A DNA stretch of 56,442 nucleotides from Candidatus Kuenenia stuttgartensis (GTDB lineage: Bacteria > Planctomycetota > Planctomycetia > Planctomycetales > Planctomycetaceae): NCBI GenBank assembly GCA_945861865.1, contig CAMAWN010000013.1:1-56442 (forward strand), written 5' to 3'. Shown here piece after piece: positions 33,635-41,220 of the stretch. The position numbers and the translations under genes are program-made. Each line of letters starts with the position of its first letter. Position 1 is the stretch's first letter. The notes under the pieces are model-generated. The model saw nothing but the letters and a program-made list of their open reading frames with translations. It was not told the origin of the DNA and ran no database searches.

Positions 33635-36487
33635 TCACGGAGCTTCGGGCAATTCGGCTGGTGTAACGGTTCGCGCTTGGCGCGGGATCGCAGTGGCGGA
33701 TGCTGGTGTGCGCGGTTCGGTTTCCGAACGAGATTCGCCAAGAACAGTCAGCGGCGCGACGCGCGACAACCAACGAGCGAATTCGCTGACCGATGAGGTT
33801 GTGACGGTTGGCATCGGACCTGCCGATCCGGCGCGAGGCAGTGGAGCGAGCGTCGCGGACGTGAGCAACTCGACCAGCATCGTTGTGGAGGTCAGCAGAA
33901 TCGCCGGACTGCCGGGCATCGGTCCTGCCGCACTTTCGACGGCGGCGGCAGCGATGACTGGCAGTGGCGAATCGCGGCGAGCGATCGTCGGCCCGATCCG
34001 GCTCTCCGGAGTGCGTGCGGACGATTCGGTGGATTCGATGCGACTGGGGCTCCGCATCGTCGTCAGGTCGGGGCGAGCGGTGTTCGTGGCGAGCAACGTC
34101 GTCGGCAACAAGCTGGGTTGCGGTCCCGGACTTTCAACGCGCGGCGGAGCGCTGGCCGCATTCGAGTTGATCGTTTCCAGCGTTGCACTCGTCGCTAGCA
34201 GAACGACCTCTTCGGACAATGGAATGGCTTGGGGGGTCGCCGGTGACTTCGCGGGAAGCTGTTTCGTCGAAACATTTTCAGCGGGCGAACTGACCGATGA
34301 TCCTGTGACGGTCGAAACCGTTCGATGTGGCGGCAACAACGAACGAGCGGCGACAGAAGCGATTGGCTGACCAATCGGAGCCGCTTCGGTTCGTGGCACG
34401 TTGAGCGTTTGGGTCACCAACGGCGATTCGGTCGCGGTGATCACGGTCAAACCGGACAACGCCTCCGGTTCAGTGAGACTGCTGGGCGCGGCGATTCGGT
34501 TTGTCGAGCCACTGCGTACAAGCGAGGTCAAGCGTGTCCCGTCGGCACCTGACGAAAGGGCGATGGACGTCGGTGCGAGTTGGGTAACTCGCGCGGCGGG
34601 AGCACGCAGCGCGGCCTGATTCGCAGCGGCGGATGGCACGGCGGTTCGTTCGGTCGCCGACGGGACGAACATTTGTTGCGCGGTGCTGATCGACGCGGCG
34701 GCGTTCGGCTTCTCAAGCTCCGACGCGACGACTGCGACTGATGCCGCTTCGGGCGGTCGCACCGTGGGTCGCGTCAACTCCGAAGGGAGCGGTTGTCGGG
34801 CAAGCACCGCGAGTCGTGTCAACTGGCTTTGAGGCGGTTCGATGTCGGAGAGGCGAGCAACTTCCACTGGTTGCCGCACGACCACTCGATCGTTGGGCCA
34901 GCGAGCTGCGGGCCGCAACGCGACTGTGTTGGATGGCGGCGCGACCGGTTGCGGAGCACTGCGCTGGAGCGTGTCGAGGCGGTCGAACTGTGGCAGTTCG
35001 GCGGCGCTGGACGGAGCGATTTCGAGAAACGTCACGACGTCCAACGAGTCGAGGTCGATTGTTCGCAATGTGTCGGTCACAGGTCGCTGATTCCAAATTG
35101 TCGTTCGGAGCGCGAACAACACCCCGGCGGCAATCACGACGACCGCGACCACTGATCGGCGGCGGCTCGGCCGAGCCGGTTCCAGTTTCAACGGCACAAC
35201 TGTTGGCGGCACGGTCTCGCTGCTGAGCTTCGCCGATGCAGCCAGCGGATTCACGGGCATTGCGGCTGGCGGCGTTTCCGCCGGCGCGGTGATCGTCCAA
35301 CTGGCGAGCGGATTTTTCGGAGGTTCACTGCGCTTCGGCGCGGCGGTTGCCGGGCGGGTTACGGGCGCAACGACGACGACTGCGGCGGCGCGTGCTCGGC
35401 GCGACCACCGCCAGACGAGCAGAAACAACACGAGCCCGGCGAACGGAACGCCCCATTTCGCTCGGCCAAATGGTTCGAGATGCGCGGTGCTGATCGTCAG
35501 TCGCGTGACGACGAACTCTCCGCGCGAAAGGAAAAGCTGCTTCGCGCCGCCACGCTTGCTGACGAACGCGAGCGAGCGGCCATCGCGCGTGAACGCGGCA
35601 TCGAGGTCGTCGGTCTCCGATGCAATACCGTCGCGCAGTCGCTCAGCCGCGCCGACATGTCCGTCGAGAAGTGGTGCTCGAAAGAGCGCAAACGGAGCCG
35701 GCTCGCCGGATCGACCGCCGCGATTTGAGGCGAAGAGCAACCAGCTTCCATCTGGCGAGACCGCTGGGCTGCGCTCGTGAAACTCGATCGAGTTGATCGA
35801 CTCAACCGGCTGCGGCAGTGGCCAAGCCGCATCGAGCGATTCGCGCCGCGTCACGAACAGATCGGCTTTTTCTCCTGGCGCGACGCGGACGAAGAACATC
35901 GTCAGCCCGTCCGGCGCGAGGGCCGGATCAAACTCGGCCGCGTCGGTGTTGATCGTCACTCCGGCATTGCGCGGTTTCGACCAGCGGTGGCCGTCGTTCG
36001 TGGATTCGTAGAGGTCGAAGCCGCCGTGACCTCCTGAACGGTTCGAGGCGAGCGCCGCCGTTCGTCCGTCGGCGGACATTGTCAGGCGGCGGTCGTCATC
36101 AACGCTGTTGAGTTCGCGAACCGGCTCCGGTTTCAACCAACGATCCTCGCCGAGCGTCGAGCGAACAATATCCGCTCGCTGACCGGGCCGCGTGCGAGAG
36201 AAGTACAACGTCTGGCCGTCGTCGGCGAAGCATGGGCCGGAGAGTTCGGTTTCGTCGGCCAGCGATCCCTTGCCGGAGAATTCGGCAAGCAATTCGGCTG
36301 TGCGAAACGCGAGTCGCCCGCGTGGTGTGGTTGTCGATGAGTCATCGGCAGTCTCGATCACGACGTCGTGCAGCAGCGGTCTCGGCAGCGACCAAGCGAG
36401 TCCGGCGAACGCCACCAAAACGACCAGCCATCGGCCTCGGCGGGACCGGTTCGGTTTGACGGGCGTGTCGGACGGTGGCGTCTGCAT
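33635..36487 (-). CDS. Membrane-anchored PD40 propeller protein with long low-complexity tail
   Basis: 950 residues. A membrane segment near residues 20-35, then PD40/TolB-like propeller blades (about 80-320) with GPCFADDGQTLYFSRTRPGQ, LTMSADGRTAALASNRSGGH, PALAPDGLTMFFV and AVSPDGSWLLFASNRGG. Two more membrane segments follow (about 345-361 and 444-460). The last 480 or so residues are Ser/Thr/Ala/Pro-rich and look disordered. The propeller would lie outside the cytoplasm. No enzyme domain is seen. Start ATG 36487 has no clear ribosome binding site. Divergent from the YdcF-like gene. Confidence 0.75.
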   Translation of the reverse strand: MQTPPSDTPVKPNRSRRGRWLVVLVAFAGLAWSLPRPLLHDVVIETADDSSTTTPRGRLAFRTAELLAEFSGKGSLADETELSGPCFADDGQTLYFSRTRPGQRADIVRSTLGEDRWLKPEPVRELNSVDDDRRLTMSADGRTAALASNRSGGHGGFDLYESTNDGHRWSKPRNAGVTINTDAAEFDPALAPDGLTMFFVRVAPGEKADLFVTRRESLDAAWPLPQPVESINSIEFHERSPAVSPDGSWLLFASNRGGRSGEPAPFALFRAPLLDGHVGAAERLRDGIASETDDLDAAFTRDGRSLAFVSKRGGAKQLFLSRGEFVVTRLTISTAHLEPFGRAKWGVPFAGLVLFLLVWRWSRRARAAAVVVVAPVTRPATAAPKRSEPPKNPLASWTITAPAETPPAAMPVNPLAASAKLSSETVPPTVVPLKLEPARPSRRRSVVAVVVIAAGVLFALRTTIWNQRPVTDTLRTIDLDSLDVVTFLEIAPSSAAELPQFDRLDTLQRSAPQPVAPPSNTVALRPAARWPNDRVVVRQPVEVARLSDIEPPQSQLTRLAVLARQPLPSELTRPTVRPPEAASVAVVASELEKPNAAASISTAQQMFVPSATERTAVPSAAANQAALRAPAARVTQLAPTSIALSSGADGTRLTSLVRSGSTNRIAAPSSLTEPEALSGLTVITATESPLVTQTLNVPRTEAAPIGQPIASVAARSLLPPHRTVSTVTGSSVSSPAENVSTKQLPAKSPATPQAIPLSEEVVLLATSATLETINSNAASAPPRVESPGPQPSLLPTTLLATNTARPDLTTMRSPSRIESTESSARTPESRIGPTIARRDSPLPVIAAAAVESAAGPMPGSPAILLTSTTMLVELLTSATLAPLPRAGSAGPMPTVTTSSVSEFARWLSRVAPLTVLGESRSETEPRTPASATAIPRQARTVTPAELPEAP

Positions 36488-36548
36488 GGGGACATTGAAG
36501 ACACTGCGGCGACGATCGGCAAGTGGGTTTCGGAACAAAGGACTCGCG

Positions 36549-37586
36549 ATGAGGTTACGGATGCTGATGAGCGTGTGCGGTCGCTCGTGGTTGTCGGGGG
36601 CGAACTTGATCGTCGCGTTGACGTCGTTCACGTCGGCCCTGTCCGCTCTGCGCTGGCAGCGTGCGGCCGAACCGTGTGTTTGGATCAGCAATCCGCTCGG
36701 AAACGGCGAATGGGCAGCGGTCGTTTGGAATTCACTGCTGACGGTTGGGCTGGGGGGTGCGGCCGCCGCCGTGTTGATCCGAGAGCCGCCAGCTCGACTG
36801 ACTCGTGGAGTTCGTTTCGGATTGATCGCTTTGGCACTGCGATCCGTGTTCGATGCGGTCGTGTTCTTTCGCGTGGTCGCGCGCGAGGAGATCACGTCGT
36901 CGTTGCTGATTCCGTTGAGTCTGGGTGTGCTCGCCGTTTTGCTGGCCGATGTTTGGCTGCTGCGTCGAGCGACTCCGAGTGCTCGTGAGCGAAATTGGAT
37001 CACGGTTTTTTTGACGATCACCGGGATGGGGGTCGGCCAAGTGCTGATGATCGCGTTGCATGTGCTGACGTTCGGCTCGACCGATTACCGGCGCGATGCC
37101 GACGTGGCGGTCGTCTTGGGAGCGCAAGTTCGCTCCGACGGCTCGCTGTCGCTGGCGTTGTCCGATCGGCTCAACACAGCGGCGGAACTGTTTCGCGAAG
37201 GCCGAGTCCGGTTCGTGCTGGTGAGCGGTGCAACCGGTGTCGAAGGGATCAACGAAGCCACGGCGATGCGCGGCTACTTGATCGAAGCGGGCTTGCCGGC
37301 CGACCGTCTGCTGGTCGATCCCGCTGGGGTCAATACCTTGGCGACCGCCCGGAACGCTCGGCGACTGATGGCCGAGCATCGGCTGAAGTCGGCACTGATT
37401 GTCAGCCACTATTTTCATCTGGCTCGCTGCAAGCTGCTGTTCGAGGAGCAGGGTGTCGCAGCGGTCACGGTCCCCGCACGCATGAGCCGGCGGCTGATGC
37501 TGGAGGAATACTACTTCGCTCGCGAATGCATGGGCTATCTGTGGTACGCGTTGACTCGACCGTTGCGGCCAGTCAGGACCGAATGA
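36549..37586 (+). CDS. YdcF/SanA-family (DUF218) membrane protein
   Basis: 345 residues. The first half has four membrane segments, unusually many for this family. The second half (about residues 180-330) is the DUF218 domain: DADVAVVLGAQVRSDGSLS, LSDRLNTAAELFREGRVRFV, LVSGATGVEGINEATAM, NTLATARNARRLM and LIVSHYFHLARCKLLF. DUF218 proteins (ElyC, SanA, YdcF) act in envelope or undecaprenyl-lipid metabolism. The start ATG 36549 has AAAGGA seven bases upstream. Its end overlaps the convergent next gene by 14 nt. Confidence 0.85.
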   Translation: MRLRMLMSVCGRSWLSGANLIVALTSFTSALSALRWQRAAEPCVWISNPLGNGEWAAVVWNSLLTVGLGGAAAAVLIREPPARLTRGVRFGLIALALRSVFDAVVFFRVVAREEITSSLLIPLSLGVLAVLLADVWLLRRATPSARERNWITVFLTITGMGVGQVLMIALHVLTFGSTDYRRDADVAVVLGAQVRSDGSLSLALSDRLNTAAELFREGRVRFVLVSGATGVEGINEATAMRGYLIEAGLPADRLLVDPAGVNTLATARNARRLMAEHRLKSALIVSHYFHLARCKLLFEEQGVAAVTVPARMSRRLMLEEYYFARECMGYLWYALTRPLRPVRTE

Positions 37587-38418
37587 ACTCTGGCAAGCCA
37601 AGTGCTTGCTTGACTTCGTCGAAGCTGAGCAGTTCGTCGGTGAGCGAATCGAGTCGGCCGTCGCGGAAAAGAGTTTTCGCGAGCTGACGCACGACCGAGC
37701 CGGTAGCCAGCAGTGTGGCGACGGGATCGACCATGATTTTGAAGCCGAGTTGTTGCAGTTCGTCCGCGCTGAGGATCGGGGTAACTCCGCCGAGCAGCAT
37801 GTTGGCGAGTTGCGGATACGGCACCTCGCGGGCGATGCGGGTGAGTTCGTCGCGGCTGCGTGGAGCTTCAACGAAGCAGACGTCGGCTCCGAGTTCGCCG
37901 TAGCGGCATGCTCGTTCGATCGCGGCATCGAGTCCTTCGACGGCTCGCGCGTCGGTGCGAGCGAAGATCACGAAGTCGGGATCGCGGCGTGCGTCAAGCG
38001 CGACTCGCAATTTCTTGAGCATCTCATCGGCGGGGATGACTTGTTTGCCGGAAAAGTGCCCGCAGCGTTTCGGGCTGACTTGGTCTTCGAGCAGGATGCC
38101 GGCCGCTCCGGCTTGCTCGAAGTCGCGGACGGTGCGGGCGACGTTGTGCAGATCGCCGTGGCCGGTGTCTCCGTCGGCAACGAGCGGAATGTTGATCCGC
38201 GCGGCCATGCGGCGCACGGCCTCGGTCATTTCGGAAAGCGTGACCAAGCCGACATCCGGCCAACCGAAGGCGCTCGCCGAGACGCCGAAGCCGCCGAGAA
38301 ACAACATCTCGCAGCCGGCCTGTTCCAGTAGCCTCGCGGTGAAGACATCGTGCGGCGCGAGCGTCTTGATGATGCTCGGTCGGGCGAGCAGTTCGCGCAG
38401 TCGGCGTGCGGTGGTCAT
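37573..38418 (-). CDS. Isocitrate lyase/PEP mutase-superfamily carboxyvinyl-carboxylate lyase
   Basis: 281 residues of the PEP mutase/2-methylisocitrate lyase barrel family. Seen: GGFGVSASAFGWPDVGLVTL, LVADGDTGHGDLHNVARTV (Mg-binding Asp), GILLEDQVSPKRCGHFSGKQ with the K-R-C-G-H active-site motif, and FARTDARAVEGLDAAIERA. The Cys motif marks lyases (isocitrate, methylisocitrate or oxaloacetate type) rather than phosphonomutase. The exact substrate is not determined. ATG 38418 fits the family start. Divergent from a PQQ-like gene. Confidence 0.87.
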   Translation of the reverse strand: MTTARRLRELLARPSIIKTLAPHDVFTARLLEQAGCEMLFLGGFGVSASAFGWPDVGLVTLSEMTEAVRRMAARINIPLVADGDTGHGDLHNVARTVRDFEQAGAAGILLEDQVSPKRCGHFSGKQVIPADEMLKKLRVALDARRDPDFVIFARTDARAVEGLDAAIERACRYGELGADVCFVEAPRSRDELTRIAREVPYPQLANMLLGGVTPILSADELQQLGFKIMVDPVATLLATGSVVRQLAKTLFRDGRLDSLTDELLSFDEVKQALGLPEFIRS

Positions 38419-38543
38419 GGGAGTTCTCTCGGTTCGGCAAACGGCATTCGGCCGGATCAATCGCCACGAGCTTGCTCTTCGCAGTGACGTTGTCTCATCA
38501 TGCCGTCCGCAAACTGGATTTCCAATCGACGCGGAGCTCTTCC

Positions 38544-39965
38544 ATGAAACTGCTGAACCTGTTCGGAGTCTGTCTGTTGATGATCGCTGTTGCTCAAGCG
38601 GATGCCGCCGAAGTCTGGTCGCGATTCCGAGGTGAAGGCGGATCGGGGCGGGCTGCGGCTGGATCGAAGTTGCCGACGGAGATTGCGCCGGACAAGCACG
38701 TCGTTTGGAAGATCGACTTGGCTCCGGGTCATTCGTCGCCGGTGGTGTTCGGCGATCGAATTTATGTGACGGCCGAGAAGGACAAGCAGCTCGTGACGAT
38801 CGCGCTCGATCGCACGACCGGAAAGACGATTTGGGAGAAGGTCGCTCCGCACGAGAAGTTCGAGTCGGTGCATGGCATCGGTAGTCACGCTCAGTGCAGC
38901 CCGACCACCGACGGCGAACGAGTGGTCGTGCTGTTCGGAAGTTGCGGTCTGTTCTGCTACGACCGAGATGGGAAACAGCAATGGCACGTTCCGATGGGGC
39001 CGTTCAAGAACGAGTTCGGAGCCGGCAGTTCTCCGCAGATCATCAACGACAGAGTCATCGTCTGTCAGGACCATGACACCGATTCATTTCTCGCGGCGTA
39101 CGACAAGCGGACGGGGTCGGTCCTTTGGAAGACGGATCGGGCGGAGTTTCCTCGCAATTACTGCACGCCTTTGGTTTGGACGGTGAACGGAAAGAAGCAA
39201 ATTATCATCGCGGCGACGTTGCGTGTGGTGGGTTACGACTTCGAGACCGGCAAGGAACTGTGGACCGTGCGCGGCATCTCGCGGATGGTGTCGATCAGTC
39301 CGCTGCTGACGGAATCGGGGACGCTGATCGCAGGTGGCTGGGCGGCGGGGGGCGAAGAGTCGGAGCGGATCTCGGTCGAGCCGTTCGCAATCATCAAGAA
39401 GGAGGTCGACAAGAACAACAACGGCACGTTCGAGAACGACGAACTCCCGAAGGGTGACATCAAGCAACGCTTCCCGCAGGTCGATCGCAACAAAGACGGT
39501 TCGATCACCGAAGCTGAATACGAGTACTTCCGTTCGCTGTTCGAGCAAGGGCAGAACTCGATCGTCGCGATCAAGCCGGGGGCGAACGGCGAGGCGACCG
39601 ATTCGCACCTGCTCTGGAAGCAACGCAAGCTGGTCCCGTTCTGTTCGTCACCCGTCTCCTTCGGAGATTTCGTGTTCACGATCAAGGACGGCGGCATCTT
39701 TGCCTGCCTCGACGCAAAGACCGGCAAGCACGTCAAACAAGGCCGTGCCTCCGGAACCGACGAGTATTACAGCTCACCGGTCGCTGGAGACGGCAAGGTG
39801 TTTTTGATTGACGAAGAAGGAAGGCTGACGGTGCTCAGCGCCGACCGCGAATGTCGCACGCTGCACACGGCGGATTTCGGGGAGAAGGCGTTCGCGACAC
39901 CGGCGCTCATCGACAACCGCATTTACCTGCGGACCAACGGGCATCTGTATTGCTTCGGTGAGTGA
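38544..39965 (+). CDS. Secreted PQQ-like propeller protein with inserted EF-hand pair
   Basis: 473 residues with a signal peptide (LFGVCLLMIAVAQADA). PQQ/YVTN-like propeller blades: VVWKIDLAPGHSSPVVFGDR, LDRTTGKTIWEK, YDKRTGSVLWKT, FETGKELWTVRG. Between blades lie two EF-hand loops, DKNNNGTFENDE (about residue 289) and DRNKDGSITEAE (about 313), likely binding calcium. The protein has no catalytic domain I recognise; such proteins may assist complex assembly or bind a surface ligand. ATG 38544 has CGGAG upstream. A GTGGCCGACGCG-type palindrome follows the stop. Confidence 0.87.
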   Translation: MKLLNLFGVCLLMIAVAQADAAEVWSRFRGEGGSGRAAAGSKLPTEIAPDKHVVWKIDLAPGHSSPVVFGDRIYVTAEKDKQLVTIALDRTTGKTIWEKVAPHEKFESVHGIGSHAQCSPTTDGERVVVLFGSCGLFCYDRDGKQQWHVPMGPFKNEFGAGSSPQIINDRVIVCQDHDTDSFLAAYDKRTGSVLWKTDRAEFPRNYCTPLVWTVNGKKQIIIAATLRVVGYDFETGKELWTVRGISRMVSISPLLTESGTLIAGGWAAGGEESERISVEPFAIIKKEVDKNNNGTFENDELPKGDIKQRFPQVDRNKDGSITEAEYEYFRSLFEQGQNSIVAIKPGANGEATDSHLLWKQRKLVPFCSSPVSFGDFVFTIKDGGIFACLDAKTGKHVKQGRASGTDEYYSSPVAGDGKVFLIDEEGRLTVLSADRECRTLHTADFGEKAFATPALIDNRIYLRTNGHLYCFGE

Positions 39966-39966
39966 C

Positions 39967-40013
39967 GTGGCCGACGCGTCTCGCGTCGGTCGGATGCGAG
40001 ACGCATCCGCCAC
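39967..40013. repeat. Imperfect palindromic repeat (GTGGCCGACGC type), second copy
   Basis: GTGGCCGACGCGTCTCGCGT pairs imperfectly with ATGCGAGACGCATCCGCCAC. Related to 15557-15612. It starts one base after the stop of the PQQ-like gene. Confidence 0.6.
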
Positions 40014-40130
40014 ATCGCGGCGAAAAATCGCGTGAAACCTCGCGTTCCCACGTTCCGAGGTCACAGCTAGACTGCCAGCCTTGTGCGAATTCATGAACTT
40101 TTTGACATCGCGGGTCCGAAGGAGTTTCCG

Positions 40131-41156
40131 ATGCGTGTTTTCACTTCCAAGTGGCCTTGGTTGACGGTCGCGGTACTGTCGGCAGGCGTGATCGTCGCGG
40201 GCGGCAACCTCACACAGGCGTGGCAGAATCAGAATTCTCGACCGCGTGCCAGTTCGACTCTGAAACTCGATGACGTGGACCCGGAGGAGAAAGTCGATCG
40301 CTCGATCGCAGGTCAAATCACGTTGCCAACCTGCTCCATCAAGTTGCGCTACAGCGTCATCTTGGCAAGTGACCGGCCCGGGCTGATCATGCACGTCGAA
40401 CCGAACGAAGGTGATGAAGTTCGCAAGGATCAGGAACTCGTCTTTCTAAAGGACGATGCGCTCGCAGCACTCTACAACGTCGCCAAGTTGAAATCGGAAA
40501 ACGACGTCAACAAGCGGTTCGCGGAAAAGTCTGCTGCCGTTGCCGAAGCCGAACTGAAACGAATGCTGGAGGCCAACCGTAAACTCCGTGATACGATTAT
40601 CGCGACGGAAGTCGATCGTGCGCGGCTCAATTTTGAAAAAGGCATCTTGCAAGGTGAGCAAGCGGAACACGAACAGCATGTCGCCAAGCGAGAGATGGAA
40701 AAAGCCGCTGCGGAACTGAAGACCTGCCGCATCGAAGCACCTTGGGATGGCAAAGTTCGCAAAGTGCTCAAGCACAAAGGTGAGGCGGTGACTCAAGGCA
40801 CGCCAATTCTGGAACTTGTGAGCACTCATATCGTGAAAGTCGAGGGATACCTGCCGGTCGAAGACCTGTGGAGTGTGAAGGTCGGTGATCCGGTCGAAGT
40901 CCGGTTGGATATTCCAGATCGGGATTTGGAAATCGAAAAGGAAGTCTTCTTCGGCAAGATCACATTCAAGGACTGGTCGGTCAGCCCGGTCACGCACGGT
41001 TGTCGCATGACCGCCGAGGTTCAGAATCCCGATGAGAAACTGATCGAAGGTTTGTACGCCAAGATGACGATCAAGCACGGCCGACGTGCCGCCGGCACTG
41101 CGAAGAAGTCCTCGTCCGCTGCGTCCGACATCAAGCAGACCGGTGGATCAAAATGA
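40131..41156 (+). CDS. HlyD-family periplasmic adaptor (membrane fusion protein)
   Basis: 341 residues: an N-terminal signal or anchor helix (WLTVAVLSAGVIVAGG), a biotinyl-lipoyl-like strand region with RPGLIMHVEPNEGDEVRKDQ, a long coiled coil (about 120-210, FAEKSAAVAEAELKRMLEAN and on), the second half-motif APWDGKVRKVLKHKGEAVTQ, and a beta-barrel end. Such adaptors link an inner-membrane transporter to the outer membrane. ATG 40131 has GAAGGAG upstream. The PqqD-M50-HlyD gene follows 64 nt downstream, and they are likely partners. No transporter ATPase is nearby. Confidence 0.87.
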   Translation: MRVFTSKWPWLTVAVLSAGVIVAGGNLTQAWQNQNSRPRASSTLKLDDVDPEEKVDRSIAGQITLPTCSIKLRYSVILASDRPGLIMHVEPNEGDEVRKDQELVFLKDDALAALYNVAKLKSENDVNKRFAEKSAAVAEAELKRMLEANRKLRDTIIATEVDRARLNFEKGILQGEQAEHEQHVAKREMEKAAAELKTCRIEAPWDGKVRKVLKHKGEAVTQGTPILELVSTHIVKVEGYLPVEDLWSVKVGDPVEVRLDIPDRDLEIEKEVFFGKITFKDWSVSPVTHGCRMTAEVQNPDEKLIEGLYAKMTIKHGRRAAGTAKKSSSAASDIKQTGGSK

Positions 41157-41220
41157 CGAACGGACGTCAGTCGTCGTCCCTCGTTCCCAGCCGTTCCAAC
41201 TTCCTCGAAGCTGACCGCTC

